From Mangrovimonas aestuarii (GTDB lineage Bacteria > Bacteroidota > Bacteroidia > Flavobacteriales > Flavobacteriaceae), in the NCBI RefSeq assembly GCF_028767185.1, contig NZ_JARACK010000006.1, positions 124,001 through 188,000 of the forward strand: 64,000 bases of DNA, read 5' to 3'. The notes under the pieces were generated by a model, which was not told the origin of the DNA, did no database searches, and saw only the letters and a list, made by a program, of their open reading frames with translations. Position numbers and translations under genes: made by a program. Below are positions 29,756-40,500 of this stretch, piece after piece (within the stretch, counting starts at the first letter, position 1; each line of letters begins with the position of its first letter).

Positions 29756-31972
29756 ATGAATAAAACAATAATAGTTTCCAACAGGTTACCCTTACAAATA
29801 AAAAAAAGTAACGGCTCTATCGAAGTAAAACCTAGCATTGGCGGATTGGCTACTGGTTTAAAATCAGTACACGCCGAGGGCAACGGCATTTGGGTTGGTT
29901 GGTCTGGATTAACGGAAGAGGAGTTACTAGGGTTGGACAACACAAAAAAACAGAAAGTAACGAATGCCATTAGCAAAGAAAAATGTGCTTCGGTTTCCTT
30001 AACCCAAAAAGATATCGATGCCTACTATTACGGCTTTAGCAACAGAACATTGTGGCCTCTACTTCATTACTTTTTAGAATACACAGAATTTGACAACGAA
30101 CAATGGCAAACCTATAAAGCCGTAAACGCTAAATTCGCCAAAACGGTTTTAGAACATATTGAAGACGGTGATACTGTTTGGGTTCACGACTATCAGTTAC
30201 TGTTGCTCCCAAAATTGATAAAAGATAAAAAACCTAATGTTTCCATTGGATTCTTTTTACACATCCCTTTTCCATCCTACGAAATTTTAAGGGTATTCCC
30301 TTGGCGTGAAGCTCTTTTGGAGGGTATGTTAGGTGCCGATTTAATTGGCTTTCATACCTACGATTACGAACGTCACTTTTTGAGTGCCATAAAACGAATT
30401 TTAAAGCTTGAGGTTAACTTTAATGAAATCACCTATCAGGATAGAATTATTAAAGTGGATTCATTCCCAATGGGTATCGATTTTGAAAAGTTCCATCAAG
30501 CAGCCCTTGAACACGAAAAACTGCCAACAGAAGCTCAGACCGAACTCAATTTAAGACTCAAAGAGCACCATAAAACAGCACCAGACGCAAAAATTATACT
30601 TTCGATAGACCGAATGGATTACACTAAAGGTATTCCCAACCGTATTAAAGCTTTCGAATACTTTTTGGAAAAATATCCTCAGTTTAAGGAAAAGGTAAGA
30701 TTGATTATGCTTGCTGTTCCCTCTCGCTCGATGGTCCCTCAATATCAAAGGCTAAAAAGTGAAACAGACGAACTAGTTGGCAGGATAAACGGAAAATTTG
30801 CGGCCGTGAACTGGACACCAATATGGTACTTTTACCGCTCTATGCCCTTCAATAATTTAATAGATCTTTACACCTCTGCCCATGTGGCACTAATCACTCC
30901 TCTAAGGGACGGCATGAACTTAGTCGCTAAAGAATATATTGCTACTCGAACCAATGATGACGGCGTTCTTATTCTTAGTGAAATGGCTGGAGCAGCCAAC
31001 GAAATGAACGAAGCCCTTTTAATCAACCCCAATAATTACGAAGAAGTTGCCAACACAATAAAACAGGCATTGGAAATGCCTTTAGAAGAACAAAGGGCTA
31101 GAAATAAAACCCTCAAGGAACGCTTAGCACGATACAATGTAGAAAAATGGGCTAATGAATTTATGACCTCCTTACAAGCCACCAATAAAATAAGAGAAGC
31201 TATTGTGGTCAAAAAATTAAATAAAAACATTAAAAAAGAACTCCTCAAAAAGTTCTACACTGCTAAAAAACGCATGCTGTTTTTGGATTACGATGGTACA
31301 TTGGTCGGCTTTAAGAATAACCCGCAAAACGCCAGTCCAGATAAAAACCTATACCAACTTGTTGATAAACTGACAAACATCCCCAACACAGAAGTAACTA
31401 TAATTAGCGGACGTGATAGGGAAACCCTCAGCAAATGGTTTAATCAATCCAATTGCAACCTTATAACAGACCACGGGGTTTGGCTAAAACAAAATGGTAG
31501 TGATTGGGAAACTCTAGAACAGCTAAAAAACAACTGGATGACAAACATCCTCCCTGTTTTGGAAACCTTTGTCGACAGAACCCCTGGTAGCTTTGTAGAA
31601 AGAAAAAACTATTCACTTGCTTGGCACTATAGAAGGGTTGACCCTGAACTCGGACAAAAAAGAACTGCCGAACTTAAAGATGTGTTAACCAGTTTAATTG
31701 AAAACAACGAACTTACCGTTCTAGACGGGAATAAAGTGCTTGAAATAAAAAGCAGTAATGTAAACAAAGGGCGAGCTGCAAACCGCCTACTCGCAAACAA
31801 AACATACGACTTCATTATGGCAATTGGAGATGACTGGACAGATGAGTATATGTTTGAAGCACTACCAAAGGCTGCTGAAACCATAAAAGTTGGGTACAAA
31901 AAAACTAAAGCAAAATACTACATTAAAAACACAGCTGAAGTGAGAAATTTATTGGACAATTTCATCAAATAA
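29756..31972 (+). CDS. Bifunctional trehalose-6-phosphate synthase/phosphatase
   Basis: 738 residues: an OtsA-like GT20 domain (1 to about 455; RLP start, [23 protein letters not shown]) fused to an OtsB-like HAD phosphatase (about 500-738; nucleophile D511 in [28 protein letters not shown]). It builds trehalose-6-phosphate from UDP-glucose and glucose-6-phosphate, then removes the phosphate. The fusion is common in Bacteroidota. Trehalose serves as osmolyte or stress protectant. The divergent GH15 gene would recycle it. Confidence 0.95.
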   Translation: MNKTIIVSNRLPLQIKKSNGSIEVKPSIGGLATGLKSVHAEGNGIWVGWSGLTEEELLGLDNTKKQKVTNAISKEKCASVSLTQKDIDAYYYGFSNRTLWPLLHYFLEYTEFDNEQWQTYKAVNAKFAKTVLEHIEDGDTVWVHDYQLLLLPKLIKDKKPNVSIGFFLHIPFPSYEILRVFPWREALLEGMLGADLIGFHTYDYERHFLSAIKRILKLEVNFNEITYQDRIIKVDSFPMGIDFEKFHQAALEHEKLPTEAQTELNLRLKEHHKTAPDAKIILSIDRMDYTKGIPNRIKAFEYFLEKYPQFKEKVRLIMLAVPSRSMVPQYQRLKSETDELVGRINGKFAAVNWTPIWYFYRSMPFNNLIDLYTSAHVALITPLRDGMNLVAKEYIATRTNDDGVLILSEMAGAANEMNEALLINPNNYEEVANTIKQALEMPLEEQRARNKTLKERLARYNVEKWANEFMTSLQATNKIREAIVVKKLNKNIKKELLKKFYTAKKRMLFLDYDGTLVGFKNNPQNASPDKNLYQLVDKLTNIPNTEVTIISGRDRETLSKWFNQSNCNLITDHGVWLKQNGSDWETLEQLKNNWMTNILPVLETFVDRTPGSFVERKNYSLAWHYRRVDPELGQKRTAELKDVLTSLIENNELTVLDGNKVLEIKSSNVNKGRAANRLLANKTYDFIMAIGDDWTDEYMFEALPKAAETIKVGYKKTKAKYYIKNTAEVRNLLDNFIK

Positions 31973-32005
31973 TTAAGCAGTTAAATTAAAAAAAACTACA
32001 GTCTG

Positions 32006-32578
32006 ATGACCGAAGAAAAACCATTGCTCTATTTTAAAACCCAAGACGACTGGTATACTTGGCTAGAGGATAACCACCAAAATCATTCAGGCGTTTATTT
32101 GATTCTATATAAACTGGAAACCAATGTTCCAACCCTAAGATGGGAAGAAGCTGTAAAAGTTGCTCTTTGCTTTGGATGGATCGATTCCACCGTAAAACGA
32201 TTGGATCATCAAAAAAGAAGACAATACTTCTGTCCTAGAAACCCAAAAAGTGCTTGGAGCGCATTAAACAAATCATACATTGATGAATTAGAAAAAGACG
32301 GACTCATACACCAAAGCGGTAGTAATCTTATTGAAGAAGCTAAACAAAACGGTTCCTGGAACGCCCTCGACGATGTTGAAAACCTTGTTATTCCTCCAGA
32401 ACTTCAAGCAGCCTTTTCAAAACAGCCCAAAGCCTTTTCAAACTTTTCGAACTTTCCTCCCTCCTCCCAAAAAAGCTATCTATACTGGTTGTTTTTGGCA
32501 AAACGCGAAACCACTCGCCAAAAGCGTATTTCATCTATTATTGAATATTGTTTAAAGAACCTTAAAACACGTCCATAA
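32006..32578 (+). CDS. YdeI/OmpD-associated family protein
   Basis: 190 residues. The N-terminal block with WEEAVKVALCFGWIDSTVKRLD and the FCPRNPKSAWSALNKSYI segment are typical of the YdeI family (linked to resistance to peptides or bacteriocins in some bacteria). The C-terminal YdeI tail (SQKSYLYWLFLAKRETTRQKRISSII) is complete. Cytosolic. Starts 33 bp after otsAB and may be transcribed with it. A related C-terminal tail occurs in the protein at 61882. Confidence 0.85.
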   Translation: MTEEKPLLYFKTQDDWYTWLEDNHQNHSGVYLILYKLETNVPTLRWEEAVKVALCFGWIDSTVKRLDHQKRRQYFCPRNPKSAWSALNKSYIDELEKDGLIHQSGSNLIEEAKQNGSWNALDDVENLVIPPELQAAFSKQPKAFSNFSNFPPSSQKSYLYWLFLAKRETTRQKRISSIIEYCLKNLKTRP

Positions 32579-32901
32579 TCACAAAAAACAATTTTCTTTG
32601 CTTGTCATTTAACATATAATCTTCTCCGCTAAAATCATCCTTTTTCTATTTTAATTAAGTTTAATAAATGACAACTCATTATGGTTCATCCAACTACATA
32701 AAAAGCAGTGATTTTTTTGTATTGAAAAGCTTCAAAATATCGCTTTTATAATATTTACTTTTTATAAAAGTCAACCTCAGAACACACATTGGTATTAAGT
32801 TTATCTTATTGAAAATTTCGATTTAAAAACACTTATTAACTTAAATTAACATTTTGATTTTTTTATATATTAGCACTTTAAACCAAAATTAACTAACTAA
32901 A
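32579..32901. other. AT-rich intergenic region before the LamG array
   Basis: 323 bp without an open frame. It marks the entry to the LamG cluster. The only recognisable item is a weak version of the cluster's direct repeat, ATTAA-CTTAA-ATTAA (32835-32849). Confidence 0.6.
32835..32849 (+). promoter_or_regulatory. Weak direct-repeat box before the first LamG gene
   Basis: ATTAA-N5-ATTAA, 10-bp period, 52 bp before the ATG at 32902. Differs from the strong boxes by A for G at both first positions, and no TAnnTT sits exactly 27 nt downstream, so it is the least certain member of the set. Confidence 0.3.
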
Positions 32902-34137
32902 ATGATTAGAAAATTACTTTCTTTAAAGTCGCTATTTTGCGCACTTACTTTAACAGGGTTAACAGCAAGTGCACAAAACGGTTTGAATTTTGACGGTTCT
33001 TATGATTATATTGGAACTTCTTACGATGGTTCTGATATTATGGGAACATCTTCACGTACCATTGAAGCTTGGATAAACGTACCCACTACTGCAACTGCAA
33101 ATCCCCACTTTATTACCGATTATGGTGTTTGGGCTATAGGTAATAGATTTACCCTTAACGTGAATAGTAATCACCAACTTCGTATTGAAGTGAGTGGATG
33201 GGGCTTTGATGGCACAACAGCTCTAAACGATGGTTTATGGCATCATGTTGCCGTGACCTATGATGGTACTGACTTTAACCTATTTGTTGATGGCGTTAAT
33301 GAAGGTGGAGCTCAACAGTCATCTGTTACAGTTGAAACTACTTTAGGGTCTGACCTTAAGATTGGAAGTAGGATTACTGGCACTGATAACTTTCATGGTT
33401 CTATTGACGAAGTTCGTGTATGGAATATTGCCAGAACGCAAGAAGAAATTCAAGGCACTATGAACACAGAAATTTGCGAAGCAACTTCCAATCTTGTAGC
33501 TTACTACAAGTTAAATGAAGGTACAGCAGGTGGTGACAATGCCGATTTCTATTACGTAACTGATGCCGTGAGCGGAAATAATGGTATACTATATAATTTT
33601 GCTTTGAACGGAGACACCTCAAACTGGGTTTCAGGTGCAAGCATTACAGAAACAGTTAGTATCGACGCTACTGTTAGCAGTGACGACACTACGCTAACCG
33701 CCAATCAGCCAGATGCCACATACCAATGGGTAGATGTAGATAATGCTAATGCGCCTATTGCTGACGAAACAAACCAAACCTTTACGCCTAATGTTAGTGG
33801 TAACTACGCTGTAGAAATTACTATGGGTGGATGTACGGAAACTTCTGAAACTGTTAATTTCACAACAGGTACATTAAGCTTAAACGACAACGTATTTGCT
33901 AACAGCATCCGTTTATATCCTAACCCAACAAGCAACTACATTAATGTAAACCTAGGTGACACCTATACAACGGTAAACGCTAGTCTACTTTCTGTTAGTG
34001 GTCGTGTAGTGGCTCAAAAAACGGTAAGTAATGCCAATGCATTTCAAATGGATTTAAACCATGCTACTGGATTGTACTTCTTGAATATCTCTACAGACAA
34101 TGGTAAATCTGCCATCTTAAAAGTAGTAAAGAAGTAA
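32902..34137 (+). CDS. Secreted LamG-domain protein with T9SS sorting domain (copy 1)
   Basis: 411 residues. Signal peptide to about 25 (LTGLTASAQ). LamG/concanavalin-like domain about 26-195 (NGLNFDGSYDYIG, TIEAWINV, LNDGLWHHVAVTYDGT, FHGSIDEVRVWNIARTQEEIQ), then a KLNEGTAGGDN linker segment, an Ig-like module about 255-325 (SSDDTTLTANQ, ATYQWVDVDN, GNYAVEITMGGC) and a type A T9SS sorting domain about 327-411 (RLYPNPTSNYINVNLGD, GLYFLNIST, ending KVVKK). Expected export by T9SS and attachment to or release from the surface. LamG domains often bind glycans. First of five tandem relatives. Confidence 0.9.
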   Translation: MIRKLLSLKSLFCALTLTGLTASAQNGLNFDGSYDYIGTSYDGSDIMGTSSRTIEAWINVPTTATANPHFITDYGVWAIGNRFTLNVNSNHQLRIEVSGWGFDGTTALNDGLWHHVAVTYDGTDFNLFVDGVNEGGAQQSSVTVETTLGSDLKIGSRITGTDNFHGSIDEVRVWNIARTQEEIQGTMNTEICEATSNLVAYYKLNEGTAGGDNADFYYVTDAVSGNNGILYNFALNGDTSNWVSGASITETVSIDATVSSDDTTLTANQPDATYQWVDVDNANAPIADETNQTFTPNVSGNYAVEITMGGCTETSETVNFTTGTLSLNDNVFANSIRLYPNPTSNYINVNLGDTYTTVNASLLSVSGRVVAQKTVSNANAFQMDLNHATGLYFLNISTDNGKSAILKVVKK

Positions 34138-34162
34138 CATTTACAGAATAACCTAACTAACT

Positions 34163-34198
34163 AAAAAAAACCTCAAGGCACCTTGAGGTTTTTTTTAT
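34163..34198 (+). terminator. Terminator after LamG copy 1
   Basis: CCTCAAG-GCAC-CTTGAGG (34171-34188) between A and T runs. The same hairpin sequence follows copies 2, 3 and 4, so terminators were duplicated along with the genes. Confidence 0.9.
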
Positions 34199-34228
34199 GG
34201 GTAAAACGTAATTAGCAAAAACATTTCG

Positions 34229-34243
34229 GTTAAGGTAAGTTAA
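34229..34243 (+). promoter_or_regulatory. Direct-repeat regulator box
   Basis: GTTAA-GGTAA-GTTAA; 27 nt later stands TAATTTCACG (34271) at the -7 position, and the ATG follows 55 nt after the box. No TTTG lies at the -33 position, which fits an activator-dependent promoter. Confidence 0.6.
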
Positions 34244-34298
34244 GTATTACATAAGTATTGAATTTAAACATAATTTCACGCAAAGAAATTAACAACCT

Positions 34299-35036
34299 AT
34301 GAAAAAACAACTACTATTATGCTGCTTTGCAGCTTTAGGTACTATTAACGCCATTGGTCAAACAACTTTTGATTGGGAAACGATTCCCGCACCTATTAGT
34401 ACTACATCACTAACCGAAACAAAGGATGGAATAACAGCAACATTTTCAGATTCTGATTCGTCAAACAATGTTACTTCCTTAGCAAATATTTCATACGGAG
34501 GATCTGGCAATTGTATTTTTAGCAGTAATTCAGATAGTGTTGAATTTACTTTTGATACCCCCGTAAATGTCATTTCTATTCTGGCCATGAATGGTAATCC
34601 GCCTGAGACCTATACCTTTACTCCTACTGGAGGTACAAACAGTCCAGTAATTATTAATTTCACGAGTAATGCCTCTCAAGTGCAACTTAACTGGACTGCC
34701 GTAACATCATTTACCGTTACAGCAGAAAACCTCACGCCAATTATCTTTGACAACTTAATTGTTCAAAACGCCACTTTAAGTACTCCTAATGTAGCCATGG
34801 AAAACATAACCATTTACCCTAACCCAACAAGCAACTATATTAATGTTAGTTTAGGTGACACCTATACAACGGTAAACGCTAGTCTACTTTCTGTTAGTGG
34901 TCGTGTAGTGGCTCAAAAAACGGTAAGTAATGCCAATGCATTTCAAATGGATTTAAACCATGCTGCTGGATTGTACTTCTTGAATATCTCTACAGACAAT
35001 GGTAAATCTGCCATCTTAAAAGTAGTAAAGAAGTAA
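34299..35036 (+). CDS. Secreted T9SS cargo protein with a different passenger domain
   Basis: 245 residues. Signal peptide MKKQLLLCCFAALGTINAIG, Q. Residues about 25-155 form a strand-rich domain with no LamG motifs (FDWETIPAPISTTSL, SVEFTFDTPVNVISI); the family is not recognised, though it recalls carbohydrate-binding or PEP-CTERM-like jelly-roll domains. The last 85 residues (IYPNPTSNYINVSLGD to KVVKK) are nearly identical to those of copy 1, also at nucleotide level over about 200 bp, so this gene is a passenger swap on a shared promoter and C-terminus. Confidence 0.85.
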   Translation: MKKQLLLCCFAALGTINAIGQTTFDWETIPAPISTTSLTETKDGITATFSDSDSSNNVTSLANISYGGSGNCIFSSNSDSVEFTFDTPVNVISILAMNGNPPETYTFTPTGGTNSPVIINFTSNASQVQLNWTAVTSFTVTAENLTPIIFDNLIVQNATLSTPNVAMENITIYPNPTSNYINVSLGDTYTTVNASLLSVSGRVVAQKTVSNANAFQMDLNHAAGLYFLNISTDNGKSAILKVVKK

Positions 35037-35063
35037 CATTCACAGAAAAAAAAAACTAACTAC

Positions 35064-35098
35064 AAAAAAACCTCAAGGCTACCTTGAGGTTTTTTTTA
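35064..35098 (+). terminator. Terminator after the passenger-swap gene
   Basis: CCTCAAGG-CTA-CCTTGAGG (35071-35089) with flanking A and T runs. Confidence 0.9.
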
Positions 35099-35127
35099 TT
35101 AATGAAAGTAATAGGAAAGCACCATCA

Positions 35128-35142
35128 GTTAACGTAAGTTAA
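35128..35142 (+). promoter_or_regulatory. Direct-repeat regulator box
   Basis: GTTAA-CGTAA-GTTAA; TAATTTCACGG begins 27 nt later (35170); ATG 55 nt after the box. Confidence 0.6.
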
Positions 35143-35197
35143 ATATGACTTAAATATTAAATTTAAACATAATTTCACGGCAAATAATTAACAAACT

Positions 35198-37408
35198 ATG
35201 AAAAAACAATTACTTTCTTTGAAAACGCTTTTTTGTGCGCTTTCATTTATGGGACTTAGTGCAAACGCCCAAAACGGATTGAATTTCGACGGTACTAACG
35301 ATTACGTTGAAACTACATTTCCTGGAATTGCTGGTAACGGTACACGTACCGTTGAAGCTTGGGTTAAAACAGAATATACTTCAAGCCAGAGATTTATCCT
35401 TTCTATGGGGCAAATTAGTCTAGGTGCTGGTGCTCGATTTTCCCTAAAAAGCACAGGATCATCATCACCAAAATTCAGAATAGAAATTGGCGGTGGCGGT
35501 ATAACCGGTAATACAACCCTAACATCAGGCACTTGGCATCACGTTGCTGTTGTGTATGACAATGCTGCAACCAACCAATACACCCTATATGTTGATGGTA
35601 ACCCAGATGCTTCAGGCTCTATAGGCACTGCGTTGAACACGCCTAGCGGTGTAAACAATATGCACATAGGGTCTAATGCTGCAGATACCCCTGAGACACA
35701 AAATCACTTTTTTAAAGGAAATATTGATGAAGTAAGAGTTTGGAATGTTGCCAGAACACAAGCTGAAATTCAAGCCTCTATGAATGAGGAAATTTGTGAA
35801 TCCACTTCAGGTTTGGTAGCCTACTACAAACTAAATGAAGGTACTGCAGGAGTTGACAATACAGGAATAACAACTGCAACGGATCTTGTTGATGGTAATG
35901 ATGGTACTTTATCAGGATTTGGACTAATAAGTGGTAATACCTCTAACTGGGTTACAGGTAAGGATGGATTAACTGCTTTTTCCATAGACAATACGGTGAG
36001 TAGTGACGACACGACGTTAACAGCCAACCAAACTGGTGCTACTTACCAATGGGTAGATGTTGACAATGCCAATGCTCCTATTGCTGATGAAACAAACCAA
36101 ACCTTTACGCCTTCTGCAAGTGGTAACTATGCTGTAGAAATTACTATGGGGGGATGTGTAGAAACTTCTGAGACTATCGCCTTCACTGCTCAAGATCCAA
36201 TAGAAACTGGTATTTCATTAAATTTTGATGGTGTAGACGACTATGTTTCAACACCTTTTGCTGGTGTTCTTGGTTCTAACGACAGAACTTTTGAAGCATG
36301 GGTCTATGTTCCCTCTACTAATGCTCCCACGAGCAACATGGCAATTGTAGATTATGGTATTAACACCTCCGGAGGTAGAAATACATTTACAGTTAATGCC
36401 GATAATGGTAGACTTGCTTTTGTTGCAGGTGGCACAAATGGGGTCATGGTGTCGGCTGAGAATGTTGTACCTACCGACACATGGACTCATGTTACTTTTG
36501 TTCTAAATAGTGGCGTTGGATCTTTTTATGTAAACGGTGTAAGCGTATCTTTAGATACTAGTAACAGCAATTGGTCTAGTAATTTATCTGGTGTTAATAC
36601 ACCTTCTGGAAATGAAAATGTAATTATTGGTAAACGTGTTATTGGTAGTAGTGATCAAAATCTATTCTATGGAAACATTGATGAGGTTCGTATATGGAAC
36701 GTTGCAAGGACCGAAACAGAACTTCAAGCCGATATGAACAGCGAGCTTTGTGCTTCACCAGCAGGTCTTGTTGCCTACTACAAACTGAACGAAGGTACAG
36801 TTGACAGTGACAATGCCGGAGTATTGATTGCAAATGATGCTGCAGGAACCAACAACGGTACTTTAAACGGCTTTGCCTTGACAACAGGATCTACTTCCAA
36901 CTGGACAAACGGTGCGGGCTTAACAGCTGTAGCAATTATCGACGCCACTGTTAGCAGTGATGATACAACACTTACAGCCAACCAAACAGATGCTACTTAC
37001 CAATGGGTAGATGTAGATAACGCCAATGCTCCTATTCCTGGTGAAACAAACCAAACGTTTACACCCTCTGTAAATGGAAACTTCGCTGTAGAAATTACCT
37101 TAGGTGCTTGTACAGAAACATCGCAAACAGTAAACTTTACTACCTTGGGTCTTAACGACAACGTTTTTGCTAACAGCATCCGTTTATATCCTAACCCTAC
37201 AAGCAACCTCATTAACGTGAACTTAGGTGACACCTATACAACGGTAAACGCTAGCCTACTTTCTGTTAATGGTCGTGTAGTGGCCCAAAAAACAGTAAGT
37301 AATACAAGTGCTTTCCAAATGGATTTAAACCAAGCGGCAGGATTGTACTTCTTGAACATCACTACAGATAATGATAAAACTGCTATTTTAAAAGTAGTAA
37401 AGAAGTAA
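35198..37408 (+). CDS. Secreted protein with two LamG + Ig modules and T9SS domain (copy 3)
   Basis: 736 residues. Signal peptide to about 25 (MGLSANAQ). Module 1: LamG about 26-205 and Ig-like about 265-328; then linker AQDPIETG. Module 2: LamG about 345-530 (GISLNFDGVDDYVSTPFAG, TFVLNSGVGSFYVNGV) and Ig-like about 590-650. T9SS sorting domain about 652-736. Both LamG domains end in the NIDEVR-W-VART signature and the Ig modules differ by few residues. The protein is a doubled version of copy 1. Own promoter box and terminator. Role as surface adhesin or glycan-binding protein is inference. Confidence 0.9.
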   Translation: MKKQLLSLKTLFCALSFMGLSANAQNGLNFDGTNDYVETTFPGIAGNGTRTVEAWVKTEYTSSQRFILSMGQISLGAGARFSLKSTGSSSPKFRIEIGGGGITGNTTLTSGTWHHVAVVYDNAATNQYTLYVDGNPDASGSIGTALNTPSGVNNMHIGSNAADTPETQNHFFKGNIDEVRVWNVARTQAEIQASMNEEICESTSGLVAYYKLNEGTAGVDNTGITTATDLVDGNDGTLSGFGLISGNTSNWVTGKDGLTAFSIDNTVSSDDTTLTANQTGATYQWVDVDNANAPIADETNQTFTPSASGNYAVEITMGGCVETSETIAFTAQDPIETGISLNFDGVDDYVSTPFAGVLGSNDRTFEAWVYVPSTNAPTSNMAIVDYGINTSGGRNTFTVNADNGRLAFVAGGTNGVMVSAENVVPTDTWTHVTFVLNSGVGSFYVNGVSVSLDTSNSNWSSNLSGVNTPSGNENVIIGKRVIGSSDQNLFYGNIDEVRIWNVARTETELQADMNSELCASPAGLVAYYKLNEGTVDSDNAGVLIANDAAGTNNGTLNGFALTTGSTSNWTNGAGLTAVAIIDATVSSDDTTLTANQTDATYQWVDVDNANAPIPGETNQTFTPSVNGNFAVEITLGACTETSQTVNFTTLGLNDNVFANSIRLYPNPTSNLINVNLGDTYTTVNASLLSVNGRVVAQKTVSNTSAFQMDLNQAAGLYFLNITTDNDKTAILKVVKK

Positions 37409-37442
37409 TTTACCACTATAACATAACCCTACATATTAACAA

Positions 37443-37477
37443 CAAAAACCTCAAGGCAAGCCTTGAGGTTTTTTTAT
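37443..37477 (+). terminator. Terminator after LamG copy 3
   Basis: CCTCAAGGC-AA-GCCTTGAGG (37449-37468) then seven T. Confidence 0.9.
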
Positions 37478-37507
37478 ATATAAATGTAACTAGCAAAACC
37501 AACATTG

Positions 37508-37522
37508 GTTAACATAAGTTAA
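37508..37522 (+). promoter_or_regulatory. Direct-repeat regulator box
   Basis: GTTAA-CATAA-GTTAA; TAGTTTCACGG begins 27 nt later (37550); ATG (37579) is 56 nt after the box. Confidence 0.6.
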
Positions 37523-37578
37523 CAACAATGATTTATATAAATTTTAACATAGTTTCACGGCAAATAATTAACAAAATT

Positions 37579-40500
37579 ATGAAAAAACAATTACTCTCTT
37601 TGAAAACGCTTTTTTGTGCGCTTTCGTTAACTGGATTGGCTTCAACCGCACAAAATGGATTGAATTTCGATGGTGTAGACGACAAAATCCAAACATCTTT
37701 TTCTGGGGTATTGGGAACAAACAACAGAACCTTTGAAGCTTGGGTTTATGTTCCTTCAACTGCACCTGCTTCTAACTTAGCCATTATGGATTATGGGGTT
37801 AGTAGTGTTGGTTCTAGAAATACATTTATGGTTGCTGGAGACAGAAGTTTGAAGTTTATTTCCGGAGGAACCAACGCAAACATTAGTACAGCGGCGTTTA
37901 CTGTACCAGAAGGCACATGGACTCACGTAGCTTTTGTTTTAAACAGTGGTACTGGTAGCCTATACATCAATGGTGCCGTACTTGCTTCTGGTTCTTTATC
38001 GGCTGTTAACACACCATCAGGAAATGAAAATGTAATTATTGGAGAACGTGTTTCCGGTGGTTCTACATTATTTAACGGAGATATCGATGAAGTTAGAATA
38101 TGGGACGTAGCAAGAACCGAAACAGAGATTCAAGCCTCTATGAATGAGGAAGTTTGTGAATCTACTTCAGGTTTGGTTGCCTACTACAAGCTAAATGAAG
38201 GTACTGCAGGAGTTGACAATACAGGAATAACAACTGCAACGGATCTTGTTGATGGTAATGATGGTACTTTATCAGGATTTGGATTAACTAGCGGTAACAC
38301 CTCTAACTGGGTTACTGGTAAGGATGGATTAACTACTTTTTCCATAGACAATACGGTGAGTAGTGACGATACTACGTTAACAGCCAACCAAGCAGGTGCT
38401 ACTTACCAATGGGTAGATGTAGATAATGCCAATGCTCCTATTGCTGATGAAACAAACCAAACCTTTACGCCTTCTGCAAGTGGTAATTATGCAGTAGAAA
38501 TTACTGCGGGTGGATGTGTGGAAACTTCTGAAACTATCGCATTCACTGCTCAAGATCCAATAGAATCAGGAATTTCATTGAACTTTGATGGTGTAGACGA
38601 TTATGTACAAACCACTTGTCCAGGGGTAGCCAATAACGGTGCGCGTACTGTTGAAGCTTGGATAAAAACCACCAAAAACTCCAACCCAAGTGAAGGAGGC
38701 AGTCAAAGTGTGATTGTAGATTGGGGCTCAACAACTAATGGAAAGCGATTCACTTTTAATATCCTATGGGGTAATGCTATTCGACTTGAAGTAGCCGGTG
38801 CCGGACTTAATGGTACTGTAGCTGTAAACGATGGCAACTGGCACCATGTTGCAGTTACCTTCAACCCAAGTGGAAACACCATGTCGCTTTACGTTGATGG
38901 TGTATTGGATACTTCAGGAATTATGTCCACAGTTAATACAGGTACTGCAACAAACGTTCGCATAGGTAGCCGCATAGACAATGTCAATCCTTTTGAGGGT
39001 AGTATTGATGAAGTTCGTATTTGGGATGTGGCCAGAACTCAAGCAGAGATTCAAGCCGACATGAATAACGAGCTTTGCGATGACACGCCTAACTTAATAG
39101 GATATTACAAATTAAATGAAGGTACTGCAGACAGCGATAATACTGGAGTATTGACTGCTAATGATGACTCAGGTGACAATAATGGTACTTTAAACGGGTT
39201 TGCTCTAACCACAGGTTCTACTTCTAACTGGACTAACGGAGCTAGCGTAACAGCTGCAGCATCTATAGATGCTACAGTTAGCAGTGATGACTCAACATTA
39301 ACCGCCAACCAAACTGGTGCTACTTACCAATGGTTAGACTCTGCTTTAGAACCTATTCTTGGTGAAACTAACCAGACCTTTACACCATCTGCTGACGGAA
39401 ACTACGCAGTAGAAATCACTATGGGTGGATGTGTAGAAACTTCTGAGACGGTCGCCTTCACTACTCAAGATCCAATTGAACAAGGAATTTCATTAAACTT
39501 TGACGGTACCAATGATTATATTCAAACCACGTTCGACGGTACTGGTGTTCTAGGAAATTCTCCCCGTACTATTGAAGCTTGGATAAAAATACCTAGTACT
39601 TCATCCTCAGATGCTCGTGTTATTGCTGATTATGGGAAATTTTCTAACGCTGAACCAGGAAAACGATTTACTTTTAATGTAAATCCTAACCACCTTCTTC
39701 GTATTGAAGTTGAAGGGTGGGGATTTAATGGAACCACAGCTCTTAACGATAATTTATGGCACCATGTAGCCGTAACTTATGACGGCACTAACTTCAGCCT
39801 TTATGTTGATGGAGTAATTGAAGGAAGCCCTCAACAAGCTCTAACCACAGTACAGACTACTGCAGAAACCGACCTTATGATTGGTTCAAGAATTGATGAA
39901 TTTAAATTTTTTCAAGGATCAATTGACGAAGTTCGCGTATGGAGCGAGGCTAGAAGTTTAGCTGATTTAACTGCCAATATGAATAATGAGCTTTGCGAAA
40001 ACACTCCAAACCTAGTTGCCTACTACAAGTTAAACGAAGGAATTGTAAACGGTGAAAACACAGCAACATTAACAGCAATAGATAACACTGGAAGTAATAA
40101 CGGTACTTTAAATGGATTTGCCTTGACAACAGGTTCTACTTCTAACTGGACAAACGGTGCAGGTTTAACAACTGCTGTAACTATAGACGCAACTATCAGC
40201 AGTGACGATACTACTCTAACAGCCAACCAAGCAGGCGCTACTTACCAATGGGTTGATGTAGACAATGCTAACGCTCCTATTGCTGATGAAACAAACCAAA
40301 CGTTCTCTCCTACTGTAAACGGTAACTACGCTGTAGAGATCACTTTAGGCGGTTGTACAGAAACATCTGAAACCGTAAACTTTACTACCTTAGGATTAAA
40401 CGACAACGTTTTTTCTAACAACATCCGTTTATATCCTAACCCTACAAGCAACTACATTAATGTAAACTTAGGTGATACCTATATAACGGTAAACGCTAGT

